Assembly: GCA_044226395.1 (NCBI GenBank)
Contig: JBGAHD010000002.1
Coordinates: forward strand, 744,001 to 808,000
DNA from: JBGAHD01 sp044226395
GTDB taxonomy: Bacteria; Pseudomonadota; Gammaproteobacteria; Xanthomonadales; Ahniellaceae
Direction of reading: 5' to 3'
Length of the DNA: 64,000 nucleotides
In this document: positions 44,855 through 54,011 of the stretch, piece by piece
How the letters are laid out: every line of letters starts with the position of its first letter
How positions within the stretch are numbered: the stretch's first letter is position 1
Program-made: the position numbers and the translations under genes
The notes under the pieces: generated by a model
What the model saw: only the letters and a program-made list of their open reading frames with translations
What the model was told of the DNA's origin: nothing
Database searches by the model: none

Positions 44855-45409
44855 ATGGCCGAGAACAATGACATCACGCGTCTGGTCAACGATTTCTCGC
44901 ACGGCGACCAGCGCGCGCTCGAACAACTGATACCCGCGCTCTACACCGAGCTCAAGCGCGTCGCCGGACGCCAACTCAAGAACGAGCGCTCCGACCACAC
45001 GCTCAGTTGCACGGCGCTCGTGCACGAGGCGTACATGAAGATGTTCGGCGCCAAGATGCCAGAGGTCGACAATCGTCGGCAGTTCCTGGCCTTGTTCGCC
45101 AACACCGTGCGTCAGGTGCTGATCGATCACGCGCGGCAACGCTCGGCGCAAAAGCGCCCGCCGCAGAACGCGCGCGTGGCGATTCACGAGATCGATGTCG
45201 AGCTCGACGCCGAGGTCGATCTGATCGAGTTCAACGATCTGATCGATCGCCTGGCCGAGGCCGACGAGGTGCAGAGCGAAATCGTCAAACTGCGCTTCTT
45301 CTGCGGCCTGTCGTTCGAGGAAATCGCCGAGACGCTGCAGACCTCGTTGTCGACCGTCTTTCGCGAATGGCGCATGGCGCGCGCCTGGCTCAAGCGCGAG
45401 TTGAACTGA
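44855..45409 (+). CDS. ECF sigma factor of the kinase-linked (ECF43/TIGR02999-like) type
   Basis: 184-residue RNA polymerase sigma factor. Region 2 carries R-Q-L-K-N-E-R-S-D-H-T-L-S-C-T-A-L-V-H-E-A-Y (T49, T53), the pattern of the TIGR02999 group, and region 4 (about 135-182) has a helix-turn-helix with S-F-E-E-I-A-E-T-L-Q-T-S-L-S-T-V. No anti-sigma gene is adjacent; instead two Hanks kinases with TPR domains lie directly downstream on the opposite strand. In Vibrio parahaemolyticus the ECF43 factor EcfP is switched on by phosphorylation of a region-2 threonine by the kinase PknT, so a similar control is likely here. The ATG at 44855 has GGGGAG upstream; an earlier frame start at 44804 is less likely. 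Confidence 0.88.
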   Translation: MAENNDITRLVNDFSHGDQRALEQLIPALYTELKRVAGRQLKNERSDHTLSCTALVHEAYMKMFGAKMPEVDNRRQFLALFANTVRQVLIDHARQRSAQKRPPQNARVAIHEIDVELDAEVDLIEFNDLIDRLAEADEVQSEIVKLRFFCGLSFEEIAETLQTSLSTVFREWRMARAWLKRELN

Positions 45410-45424
45410 GCCGCGTCGCGGCGA

Positions 45425-48217
45425 TCAGCTTGCCGGCGGCGTCGGACACTCCGCCGTGAAGGCGGCCGGTAGCTCGCGTTTGATCTTGGCGTAGGCGTCT
45501 CGCGCGACGTTGCGCGCGTCCTGGGTCTTGGTTTCGCACTTGCCGGGCGCTTTTTCCAGGCGCGTGAGCGCCGCGGTGATTTCGGCCGCGCCTTCCTCCA
45601 CCCGCTGGGCCGCGACCAAGGCCGCGCCATGTTGAGCGTGATAGAACGCGGTGTCCTCGTGATCCTCGCCGAAGGCCTCGATGCTCAAGGCGACGGCCTG
45701 GGCATAGGCCTCGAGCGTGGCGTCATCGCGTTGCATGTCCTTGCGCAGATCGCCGATCGACGCCCACAGGCGCGCGAGCTGCTGCTTGTCGTCGCCGGCG
45801 ACCTTGCTCAACACCGCGAGCGATTCGTTCAAGCTGGCCTCGGCCTCGGCATATTGGTGAAACTGACGCTGCGCGTTGCCCAGGCCCCAGAGCGACAGGC
45901 CCATGTACAGGCTTTCGCGCCCATACTGCGCATCGCAGAAAGCGACCAGGCTCTGGAAATCGCGCAGGGCCTCGGCGCTGCGACCCAAGGTCAAGAAGGC
46001 CGACCCGCGATTGCCCAAGGCGCGCAGCATCAGAAACGGATCGGCGTCGGTGTTGTGCTCGGCGATGCGCGCGGCTTCGTCGAGCAGGGGAATGGCCTTG
46101 GCGTCGTCGCGCTGATACTGCAAAGCCATGGCTTCGGTCATTAGGGCGTTGGCGAGCCAGGGATGCTGATCGCCCAACACTTCGCGCATGCTCTTGCTGA
46201 CCTGATGCGCGTTGTCGGCGGCTTCCTGGTAGCGGCCCAGGGACATCAGGATTTCGGTTTTCACGCGCAGGGTCGCGAGCGTGTCGGGATCGAGTTCGCC
46301 GTTGGCGTCGCGCAGCAGCGCGTACGCCTTCTCGACCGGCGCGAGCGCGTTGGCGTAGTCATCGGCGAAGACATAGTGCGAGGCGCGTTTTTGAAAGATC
46401 ATGCCGCGCAATGCCCGCGTGCGATCGGACGGCGGCCCGAGCGCGCGCTCGGCGTTGTCGAGAAAGGTCAGGACTTCGGGCGCGCCTCGTTTCTCTTCAT
46501 TGGCGCCATCGGCGATGACGATCCAGGCATTGGCGATGGTGCCGGGCGTCAACGGCGCTTGCGACAGCGGCGGGTCGAGAATCTCGCGCGCGAGCTTGGC
46601 GCCTTCGGCGGCGTGACCCTGACGCGCCTTGAGATTGCTGAGCGAAATCAGCGTGTCCGCGTACTGCTGCGGCGCGCAGGCGCCGGCGCGACACAAGGTC
46701 AACGCGCGCGTGAGCTGCTGACCACCATCGCCCATCAAGCCAAGGTTGGCGTAGATATCGCCGATGGTGCGCATCAGGCTCGCCTGCAAGGCGGGATCCT
46801 GCGCCATGCCCTCGCCCACGCGTCCCGCCGCCTTGCCCAGCACATCGGCCACGGGCACCTTGCGCCCTTGCGCCTCGGAAGGGTCGGTGGATTTGAAGAT
46901 GTCGGTGACGAAGGCGACCGTGGCCTCGGCGCGAACGCGTTCGCGTTGCGTGGCTTCGAGCAAGGCTTGGCGCGAATAGGTGAAGCCGATCATCAAGCCG
47001 GCCAGGATCACGGTGAAGGCCACGCCCCAGGAGTGCCGAGCGACGAAGCGACGCCAGCGGTACAAGGTCTCGCCGTGACGCGCCGCGATCGGTCGACTGT
47101 CGAGAAAGGCTTGTAGATCGTCGGCGAGCGCGGCGACCGAGGGATAGCGTTGCGCGGGATCCTTGCGCAGCGCGCGCATGACGATGTGATCGAGATCGGT
47201 GTGCGCGGTCCAGCGCGAGGACGCGAGCGCCGCGCCTTCGGTCGTGGTCACGCCGAGTTGGCGACGCGCGCGACGGCGCGCCAACACGACGCTCGGCGCC
47301 GGCACTTCGGCATCGCAGATCGCGCGGATCATGTCGTGCTGATTGAGGTTGCCGGTGGTCGCGTGCGGATTGGTGGCGGTGAGCAGTTCGTACAGCACCA
47401 CGCCGAGCGCGTAGATGTCCACGGCCGTGGTCAGGGTCTGACCCTTGATCTGTTCGGGCGCGGCGTAGGCCAAGGTCATCAGGCCCTGCGCGCCCTGCGT
47501 CTGGAAGTGCGCGGCGCCGGCGTCGTCGATCGGTCGGGCGATGCCGAAGTCGAGTAGCTTCGGCGCGCGCTGCGGCGTGATCAGGATATTGCTGGGCTTG
47601 ATGTCGCGATGAATGATCAGGCGCGAGTGCGCGTGCTCGACCGCCTGACAGACCTGGATCATCAAGCGCACGCGATCGCGCACGTCGACGCGCTGCTGCG
47701 TGCACCAGTGATCGATGCGCTGGCCATCGACGAATTCCATCGCCAGGTACGGTCGGCCGTCGTCGGTGGTGCCGCCGTCGATGAGGCTGGAAACGTTGGG
47801 GTGGGCGAGCTCGGCCAGGATCTGTCGCTCGCGCTCGAAGTGCTGCCGCGCGAACGGCAGCAACAAGGCCTCGAAGTTGAGCATCTTCAACGCGACGCGC
47901 TGCTTGAAGCCGCCACCATCGCGTTCGGCCAGATACACCGTGCCCATGCCGCCGCGACCGAGCAAGCCGAGGATGCGATAGCCCGGTGGTGGCGTTTCGT
48001 CGATCTCGCCTTCGGTGACTTCGATCCGCTGCGCCTCGATCAAGGGCACGCCGGTGCGCAGGCATTCCTCGAGCAACCAGTCGACTTCGGCGCGAAGCTC
48101 GGCGTCGCCGGCGCAGCGTTCCTCGATGCGACGCGCGCGTTCCTCGGCGGGCAGCTCGAAGACGTCGTTGACGATGGCCTTGGCCTGGGAATAGCGCAGC
48201 AGCTCGCCGGAATTCAT
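45425..48217 (-). CDS. membrane Ser/Thr (Hanks) kinase with TPR domain, copy 1
   Basis: 930-residue sensor kinase. Residues 1-55 form a helical N-domain (A-K-A-I-V-N, E-V-D-W-L-L-E-E-C). The kinase domain (about 80-345) is complete: glycine loop G-R-G-G-M-G, K111, H203-R-D205-I-K-P-S-N, D223-F-G and A-P-E. One membrane helix follows at about 395-415, then a large C-terminal part rich in tetratricopeptide-like helices, probably facing the periplasm. It converges with the ECF sigma gene, 15 bases apart, and has a paralogue directly upstream. It has a candidate promoter of its own. Likely substrate is the neighbouring sigma factor. Confidence 0.92.
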   Translation of the reverse strand: MNSGELLRYSQAKAIVNDVFELPAEERARRIEERCAGDAELRAEVDWLLEECLRTGVPLIEAQRIEVTEGEIDETPPPGYRILGLLGRGGMGTVYLAERDGGGFKQRVALKMLNFEALLLPFARQHFERERQILAELAHPNVSSLIDGGTTDDGRPYLAMEFVDGQRIDHWCTQQRVDVRDRVRLMIQVCQAVEHAHSRLIIHRDIKPSNILITPQRAPKLLDFGIARPIDDAGAAHFQTQGAQGLMTLAYAAPEQIKGQTLTTAVDIYALGVVLYELLTATNPHATTGNLNQHDMIRAICDAEVPAPSVVLARRRARRQLGVTTTEGAALASSRWTAHTDLDHIVMRALRKDPAQRYPSVAALADDLQAFLDSRPIAARHGETLYRWRRFVARHSWGVAFTVILAGLMIGFTYSRQALLEATQRERVRAEATVAFVTDIFKSTDPSEAQGRKVPVADVLGKAAGRVGEGMAQDPALQASLMRTIGDIYANLGLMGDGGQQLTRALTLCRAGACAPQQYADTLISLSNLKARQGHAAEGAKLAREILDPPLSQAPLTPGTIANAWIVIADGANEEKRGAPEVLTFLDNAERALGPPSDRTRALRGMIFQKRASHYVFADDYANALAPVEKAYALLRDANGELDPDTLATLRVKTEILMSLGRYQEAADNAHQVSKSMREVLGDQHPWLANALMTEAMALQYQRDDAKAIPLLDEAARIAEHNTDADPFLMLRALGNRGSAFLTLGRSAEALRDFQSLVAFCDAQYGRESLYMGLSLWGLGNAQRQFHQYAEAEASLNESLAVLSKVAGDDKQQLARLWASIGDLRKDMQRDDATLEAYAQAVALSIEAFGEDHEDTAFYHAQHGAALVAAQRVEEGAAEITAALTRLEKAPGKCETKTQDARNVARDAYAKIKRELPAAFTAECPTPPAS

Positions 48218-48318
48218 CGACCGACCCTTGATGTGCAGGTGTTCGGCCAGGCGCGCTGGCGTCCGTGCGGCGGGGAGGCGCGTGTCTTCCGTGAAGGGAT
48301 CGTCTGGTCGCCCCGAGG

Positions 48319-48347
48319 ATAGTAGGCAGGCACGCGCGCCCCTTCAA
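48319..48347 (-). promoter_or_regulatory. candidate sigma-70 promoter of kinase copy 1
   Basis: Read on the minus strand: -35 TTGAAG (48342-48347), 17-base spacer, -10 TACTAT (48319-48324), 101 bases before the start at 48217. It lies in the 161-base gap between the two kinase genes, which otherwise holds nothing recognisable. Confidence 0.45.
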
Positions 48348-48378
48348 TCGCCCGAGGGGTGGGAAATGAAGACGATTG

Positions 48379-51207
48379 TCAACGCGTCGGCGAGCGCGTC
48401 GAGTCGCCGACGCGCGGTTCGGCGCAGTCGCGCGCCAGATCCGAGGGCAGGGTCAGATCGAAGCGCCGCAGAATGTCACGCGCGCCTTGGCGCGCGACCT
48501 CGATCATCGGGCCGCAATCGCCATCGGCATGTCGCAGTTCGACGAGTGCCTCGACGAGCATGGCGCGACCCTCGTCGCCGCGACCCGTGCCGATCATCGC
48601 CGCGCCCGCGAGGCCGCGGTAGAAGAGCGTGTCTTCGTGATCCCGACCGAACGCGGCGGTAGAGATCGCCACCGCCCGCGCGTAGTCCTCGGCCGCCGCC
48701 GTGGCGTTGCGCGCCGCGATCTCGACATCGCCGAGCGACGCGAGCAGCCGCGCGTGATCCTGATGGGCTTCCGGCGCGACTACCAGCAACGTCGTGCGCG
48801 CCAACAGCAGATGCGTGCGCGCCAGTTCGAGATGGCCGAGTAGCCGCTCGGCATTGCCCAGGCCCCAGTAGCCGTAGAGCGTGCTGATGCTGCCGGCGCC
48901 GTAGTAGCGCGTGCACAGATTCACCAAGTTCGCGAAGTCGACGCGCGCTTCCTCGGGACGCTGCAAGCTCAACGCGGCGGACGCGCGATTGCCCACGGCG
49001 CGAATCAGCAGATAGGGCTCGGACTCGGGATTGGCGCGCGCGATCCGCACCGCGCGTTCGAGCAAGGGCATGGCTTGCAGATCATCGTGCTGCAATTGCA
49101 TGGCCAAGGCCTGGGTCAGCAAGACCCGCGCGAGCAGGGCGTGATTGGGGCCCATCAGGCGTTCGGTGCGCAGGGCGAGTTCGCGCGCCTCGGCTTCGGC
49201 CTTGGCGTATTGGCCGCTGTCACTGAGTGCCTCGGCATGCAGTTGGCGCGCGCGCAGGGTCTCGGGATGACTGGGGCCGAGGCCGGCGGAGAACAAGGCG
49301 ATGGCTTGATCGGCCAGGTCCAGGGCGATGTCGTGTTCCTGCTTGCCGCCGCGCGCCTTGCTTTGCCACATCTTGACGCGCGCGAGCATGGCCGCGCGAC
49401 CGGGTTCGGGCGCTTGCAGTTCACGCTCGGCGTCGGCGAGCAGGCGCAAGGCTTCGTCGAAGTCCGTGCCCAAGTCGATCAAGGCGGCGGCGTGGATCGT
49501 GAGCGCCTCGACGCGCGCGCGCAGCGGCAAGCTGGCGCTGATCACGGGGTTGTCGGTGATCTCGCGCGCGAGGGCGCGCGCTTGCGAGGATCGTCCCTGT
49601 TGCAGCCGCACGCGAGCCGTGACGATCGCGGTCTGCGCGCACAGCGTGGCGGGAATGCCCGCGGTCGTGCGGCAGTTGACCTGCGCGCGCGAAAGCAGGC
49701 GCTCGGCATCGGACAGCAGGCTCATGCTCGCGTAGATTTCGCCAATCGTCAGCAGCAGTCGCGCTTGCAGGGGCGGGTCGTCGGGACGTCCGGTCTGCAC
49801 GTGCTGGGCAGCGCTGTGCAGCACGTCGTTGACCGTGATCGTGCGGCCACGCGATTCACCGGGGTCGGCGGCCTTGAACAGGTCCTGGACAAAGGACACC
49901 GTGGCTTCGGCGCGTTCGCGCTCGGTTTCGGCGTGGGTCAATTGCAGCTGACGCGTGGTCGCGAACAACGACAGCACCGCGAAGGCCATGACGCCGAAAA
50001 TCACGCCCCAGGTGTTGCGCGCGGCGAAGCGGCGCCAACGATAGAAGTTCTCGCCGTCGCGCGCGGTGATCGGACGATGATCGAGATAGCGACGCAAGTC
50101 ATCGGCCATCGCCGACACCGACGCGTAGCGCGCGCCCGGGTCCTTGCGCAGCGCGCGCAGCACGATGTAGTCGAGATCATTGCCGGTGCCACTGAGGCCC
50201 AGCCACGGCGCATTGCGGGGTCGCGCGGGTTCGGTGTCCGCGATCGATGGCGCCTTGGCCTTGTTCATGGCGAGCGATGGCGGCGGCACCTCGTCCTCGC
50301 AGATCGCGCGCATGACCTTGTGCGGGTTGTCGTTGATGTCGTTGGTGAAGGGGTTGGTCTGCGTCAGCAGCTCGTACATCACCATGCCCAGGCCATAGAC
50401 ATCGACCGCGGTGGTCAGATCATCGCCCTTGATCTGTTCCGGCGCGGCGTAGGCGATGGTCATCAGGCCTTGCGCGCCGAGCGTGGTGAAGTACGCGATG
50501 CCGGCGGCGTCGATCGGTCGCGCGATGCCGAAGTCGAGCAGCTTGGGCACGCCCTGCGCGTTGATGAGGATATTGCCGGGCTTGATGTCGCGATGCATGA
50601 CCAGGCGTTTGTGCGCGTATTCGACCGCGGCGCAGACCTGCACCATCAGGCGCATGCGCTTGCGCACGTCGTAGCCTTGCTCCGCGCACCATTGATCGAT
50701 GCGCGTGCCGTCGACGTATTCCATCGCGATGTAGGGTCGACCGTCCTCGGTGACGCCGCCGTCGAGGAAGGCGGAGATGTTGGGATGATTGAGCTCGGCC
50801 AGAATCTGCTGCTCGCGCTCGAATTGCAGGCGCGCCAACGGCACGCGCGCGGTCACGCGATTGAGCATCTTCAAGCCGACGCGTTGCTTGAGTCCGCCGA
50901 CTTCGCGCTCGGCCAGATAGACCGTGCCCATGCCGCCGGAGCCGATGACGTCGAGGATGTCGTAGCCCGGTGGCGGCGGCTCCAGGTCGGATTGCACGCG
51001 CGCGGGTGACGGCTGCGGCGGTGGCGGCTCCGGGTCGATGCCACCGTCGAGGCATTCGTCGATCAGCCACAGCACTTCGCGGCGCAGGTCGAGATCGTCG
51101 CCGCAGTGTCGCTGCAGCAGGCGCGATCGTTCCTCGGAAGGTTTGTCGAGCAGTTCGTTGACGATGGCCTTGGCGCGCGCGTAGCGGCGGAGGTCGTGCG
51201 TGCTCAT
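48379..51207 (-). CDS. membrane Ser/Thr (Hanks) kinase with TPR domain, copy 2
   Basis: 942-residue paralogue of the downstream kinase, with the same order: N-domain (A-K-A-I-V-N-E-L-L, E-V-L-W-L-I-D-E-C), Pro-rich spacer (about 58-80), kinase domain with G-S-G-G-M-G, K113, H205-R-D207-I-K-P-G-N, D225-F-G, one membrane helix (about 405-425) and a TPR-like C-terminal domain. Both copies share an F-x-D-x-F-K-x-x-D-P-x-E/S-x-x-G-R motif just after the helix. The TPR parts are much more diverged than the kinase parts, suggesting the two respond to different partners. All catalytic residues are present. Confidence 0.92.
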   Translation of the reverse strand: MSTHDLRRYARAKAIVNELLDKPSEERSRLLQRHCGDDLDLRREVLWLIDECLDGGIDPEPPPPQPSPARVQSDLEPPPPGYDILDVIGSGGMGTVYLAEREVGGLKQRVGLKMLNRVTARVPLARLQFEREQQILAELNHPNISAFLDGGVTEDGRPYIAMEYVDGTRIDQWCAEQGYDVRKRMRLMVQVCAAVEYAHKRLVMHRDIKPGNILINAQGVPKLLDFGIARPIDAAGIAYFTTLGAQGLMTIAYAAPEQIKGDDLTTAVDVYGLGMVMYELLTQTNPFTNDINDNPHKVMRAICEDEVPPPSLAMNKAKAPSIADTEPARPRNAPWLGLSGTGNDLDYIVLRALRKDPGARYASVSAMADDLRRYLDHRPITARDGENFYRWRRFAARNTWGVIFGVMAFAVLSLFATTRQLQLTHAETERERAEATVSFVQDLFKAADPGESRGRTITVNDVLHSAAQHVQTGRPDDPPLQARLLLTIGEIYASMSLLSDAERLLSRAQVNCRTTAGIPATLCAQTAIVTARVRLQQGRSSQARALAREITDNPVISASLPLRARVEALTIHAAALIDLGTDFDEALRLLADAERELQAPEPGRAAMLARVKMWQSKARGGKQEHDIALDLADQAIALFSAGLGPSHPETLRARQLHAEALSDSGQYAKAEAEARELALRTERLMGPNHALLARVLLTQALAMQLQHDDLQAMPLLERAVRIARANPESEPYLLIRAVGNRASAALSLQRPEEARVDFANLVNLCTRYYGAGSISTLYGYWGLGNAERLLGHLELARTHLLLARTTLLVVAPEAHQDHARLLASLGDVEIAARNATAAAEDYARAVAISTAAFGRDHEDTLFYRGLAGAAMIGTGRGDEGRAMLVEALVELRHADGDCGPMIEVARQGARDILRRFDLTLPSDLARDCAEPRVGDSTRSPTR

Positions 51208-51246
51208 CGCGGCCTCGCGCGCGCCGGGCTAGGGAGACGCGGCGTG

Positions 51247-51272
51247 CCCCGGGCGCCGCCTTGGCGCCGGGG
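51247..51272 (-). terminator. hairpin at the end of the minor-pilin operon
   Basis: 10-bp GC stem with one bulged G (CCCCGGGCGCC / GGCGCCGGGG) and a 5-base loop, about 25 bases beyond the pilE stop and before the kinase copy 2 start. No T-run. Confidence 0.45.
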
Positions 51273-51296
51273 CTTCCCACGTTGTCAGCGCGAGAC

Positions 51297-51713
51297 TCAC
51301 CAGCATTGCGCGACGGTGATGCCGCTGCCGGAGTTGCCACGCACGCCGAGTTCGTCGAGCGTGTAGTTGCCGCAGATGTCGCTCGCCTGATCGCCGGCCG
51401 GAGCGACGGTGATGGTGTAACCGGTGCCGCCTTTCATGGTGCCGCTGGCGCTGTAGTAGCCGTGATCGGACGTGGCCTTGGTGATGCCCAGGTCGCTGAG
51501 GGAGGCGGCGTACTTGGCGTTGGCGCTGTAGTAGCGCTCCTGCGCCTGCGCCAACGACAGGATCAACTCCTTGGCCTCGGCACGACGCGCGCGCATGACC
51601 GACTCGCGATAACTCGGTAGGGCGATCATGGTCAGGATGGCGATGATCACGATCACGGCCATCAACTCGATCAGGGTGAAACCGCGCTGGGCGCGATGGT
51701 ATGGGCGATTCAT
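51297..51713 (-). CDS. pilE: type IV minor pilin PilE
   Basis: 138-residue class IVa prepilin. Leader ends at G11, followed by F-T-L-I-E16-L (Glu at +5) and a hydrophobic helix M-A-V-I-V-I-I-A-I-L. The globular part has the family-typical R-A-E-A-K-E-L-I-L-S-L-A-Q-A-Q-E-R-Y-Y and a C-terminal disulfide pair candidate (C near 114 and 137). It is the last gene of a minor-pilin set. PilE-type minor pilins prime assembly of type IV pili. It lies 21 bases downstream of pilX, where pilY1 would normally intervene. Confidence 0.92.
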   Translation of the reverse strand: MNRPYHRAQRGFTLIELMAVIVIIAILTMIALPSYRESVMRARRAEAKELILSLAQAQERYYSANAKYAASLSDLGITKATSDHGYYSASGTMKGGTGYTITVAPAGDQASDICGNYTLDELGVRGNSGSGITVAQCW

Positions 51714-51734
51714 GGGTGAAATCTCCTCGCGGTA

Positions 51735-52343
51735 TCAGCGACGGCGGATGACGGTGGCTTCGAGCACGGCATTGGTCGGCGGCGGCGCATCGTCGGCGAA
51801 AGGCTCGGCGCCGGTGCCGCGCGCGGTGACGCGGAAAATGATCCTGCCCGTGCCCAGACCCAGGCCGCAGCCGGTGGCGCCGCCAGCGGGCGCGCCTGTT
51901 TCGGGGCCTGGGTCAAGATCACCCGAATTGCTGTTGAACTCGATCGCCTCGATCAGGTAACGCGGCGCCCGCGCCGGATTGAGTTTGTCGGCGCGCTGGG
52001 TCAGGACATGCGTGTGTCCGATGGTCGCGGGCCAGATATCGGGATCGATGAACTGCTGGCGCTGCGGCGAAGGCCCGGTGCTGATGTCGAGCGTGCTGGT
52101 CGCGGGATCGCACAAGGTCGTGACTTCACCCGAGACCAGGGCCGCTTGCGCGGCGCGCAGCGCGGCTTCGGCCGACTGCATGGCGATGAGATTGTTGCGC
52201 TGGGCCGCTTCCATCTTGCCTTCGAGAAGCGTCGAATTGGCGACGGCCAAGCTCAACAAGGTCACCAGGATCAAAATGACCAGGCCGACGAAGAGCGCGG
52301 CGCCTCGTTGCGCGCGTGGCGCGCGGGCGGTTGCGGTGCTCAC
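51735..52343 (-). CDS. pilX: type IV pilus minor component PilX
   Basis: 202-residue protein with the PilX N-terminus: R-G-A-A-L-F-V-G-L-V-I-L-I-L-V-T-L-L (cleavable glycine near residue 14, no Glu at +5, as usual for PilX) then M-E-A-A-Q-R-N-N-L-I-A-M-Q-S-A-E-A-A-L. PilX works with PilV, PilW and FimU/T in a priming complex for pilus assembly. The GTG start overlaps the pilW stop. A longer open frame extends across pilW antiphase and is not real. Confidence 0.9.
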   Translation of the reverse strand: MSTATARAPRAQRGAALFVGLVILILVTLLSLAVANSTLLEGKMEAAQRNNLIAMQSAEAALRAAQAALVSGEVTTLCDPATSTLDISTGPSPQRQQFIDPDIWPATIGHTHVLTQRADKLNPARAPRYLIEAIEFNSNSGDLDPGPETGAPAGGATGCGLGLGTGRIIFRVTARGTGAEPFADDAPPPTNAVLEATVIRRR

Positions 52344-53512
52344 GAGTTCACTCCCCGATTGCGCAGATTGATGAAGATCACGGCGTCCTGGCGCAGACGC
52401 AGATCGGCAGCGGGCGCCGGCAATGTTTCGGCGTCGTAGCGATAGCTGGCCGGCACGAGATTGGCGTTGTCGACGGAATTGAGCAGCAAGGCGATGCGCA
52501 CGCCGTTGAGCTCGGTGGCGGCGGTGCCGCCGGCGGTGCTGACCGCCGCGGCGGTCATCGTGCTGATGGCGCCGGCGTCGTTGCGTCGATCGAAGGTGAT
52601 GTCCATGCGCTCGACCCCGTCGACCAGGGCCTCGGCGCGGCCGTTCTGCAGCACGAAGAGGCTGGAGATCAAGCGCGTCGCGTCGTTCGGGTCGCTGCGA
52701 TAGGCCAGGTAGTACACGCGCTCGATCACATCGTCGGGAATGCGATAGGCGCGCGCGAAGCTGTTCGACCGGTAGGCGGCCGACAGCGTCGGCTCGACGT
52801 TCACGGTCTCGTCGTGGGCGACCACGCCGCCGGACACCGCGCTGGCGGTGAAGATTTCGCCGCCTTGGCAGTCGCCGATGAACAGCTGATCGCCGGCCGC
52901 GATCGGCGCCCAGCCGCTGTCGCGCAGATCGAGCGCCACCGGGTCGACGCTCATGTTCATGGTCGAGGCCAGCGGCACGCCGCGGCCACCGATGTAGCGC
53001 ACCGCGAGTACGTCGGTGTTGGGCACGCGATTGCCGGCCGCGTGGCCGACGGCGGGAACGGCGCCGTTGCGCGCGAAGCTCGTCGGCAGCGCCGGCGTGC
53101 ACGCGCTGGCACCGCATTCATAGCCCTGCAGGAAGGCGCTGGTGCTCAGGCCGTAGACGCCGGCGCTGATGCCATGGGCATTGTCGAAGCCCACGACCTT
53201 GTTCTTGGATTTCACCAGCACGGTCTGGCGCAGATGATTGCCCAGGCCCTGAACCGCGCTGGCGCAATGGCGATAGGTCGCTTGCCGCAAGTCGGCGCCG
53301 ACGATGGCGCTGATCACGCGCGTGGCTTCCTGGATGCGCGCGACGCCATATTGCGTGCGCGCGCTGGCGCTGTTGGCCGAGAAGATCTGCAAGACCGCGG
53401 CGATGACGAGAACGCCCAGGACCATGGCGATCATCAACTCGATCAGGGACAGACCGCGCTGACGCGCGCGCGCGGCGCGGCGCATCGGGTGAGAAATCAG
53501 GCGCGAGTTCAT
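52340..53512 (-). CDS. pilW: type IV pilus minor pilin PilW
   Basis: 390-residue prepilin with R-G-L-S-L-I-E-L-M-I-A (Glu at +5 after the leader glycine, about residue 20) and a hydrophobic helix. The large C-terminal part is typical for PilW in size and includes Cys pairs (near 133/137 and 215). The gene sits between pilV and pilX, with start and stop nearly touching both neighbours. PilW is part of the minor-pilin priming complex. Confidence 0.9.
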   Translation of the reverse strand: MNSRLISHPMRRAARARQRGLSLIELMIAMVLGVLVIAAVLQIFSANSASARTQYGVARIQEATRVISAIVGADLRQATYRHCASAVQGLGNHLRQTVLVKSKNKVVGFDNAHGISAGVYGLSTSAFLQGYECGASACTPALPTSFARNGAVPAVGHAAGNRVPNTDVLAVRYIGGRGVPLASTMNMSVDPVALDLRDSGWAPIAAGDQLFIGDCQGGEIFTASAVSGGVVAHDETVNVEPTLSAAYRSNSFARAYRIPDDVIERVYYLAYRSDPNDATRLISSLFVLQNGRAEALVDGVERMDITFDRRNDAGAISTMTAAAVSTAGGTAATELNGVRIALLLNSVDNANLVPASYRYDAETLPAPAADLRLRQDAVIFINLRNRGVNS

Positions 53513-53513
53513 C

Positions 53514-54011
53514 TCAAACCTCGGTGACGAATTGCACGGTTTGCCGCGTGCCCGGCGCCGCGCTTTCGCGACTGCCGAGGCTTTCCCACCACGTCACGGT
53601 GATCAGGCAGGAGCGCAGGCCGCCGCCAGCGATGCTGCAGCTGACCTTGGCGCTGGAGGACTGGAACATGTCGCCCAGGCGCTGCGCGAGCAGACGCACG
53701 TCGTCCTGGGCCGTTGCGGCCGCGGCGCAGTCGTTGTTGCACGTGGCGCGCGCCGTGGCGTCGCCAGTGACATCGACCGCGTCGTAGTAGCCGCTCTTGA
53801 CGCCCTCGCCATTGCGACGCATGCGATCGGTGAAATCCTCGACCAGCACGTTCACGCGCGAGCGGATGTTGGCGTTCTGGTTATTGCGCACCGAGGTGAT
53901 GGTCAGGGCCGAGACGCCCACGAGGCCCATCGACAGAATGACCACGGCGATGAGCACTTCCATCAGCGAGGCGCCGCGCTGCGCGCGCGGCGACCGGATC
54001 GTGGTTTTCAT
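53514..54011 (-). CDS. pilV: type IV pilus minor pilin PilV
   Basis: 165-residue prepilin with R-G-A-S-L-M-E-V-L-I-A-V-V-I-L-S-M-G-L-V-G (Glu at +5), typical of PilV. The ATG at 54011 overlaps the fimT stop; the frame extends 30 codons further upstream inside fimT without a leader. Two Cys pairs lie in the middle and near the end. It is translationally coupled to fimT and pilW. Confidence 0.9.
   Translation of the reverse strand: MKTTIRSPRAQRGASLMEVLIAVVILSMGLVGVSALTITSVRNNQNANIRSRVNVLVEDFTDRMRRNGEGVKSGYYDAVDVTGDATARATCNNDCAAAATAQDDVRLLAQRLGDMFQSSSAKVSCSIAGGGLRSCLITVTWWESLGSRESAAPGTRQTVQFVTEV

Noticed and set aside
49075..51009. 644-codon plus-strand open frame
   Set aside because: Antisense to the kinase copy 2 gene, whose catalytic motifs are clear.
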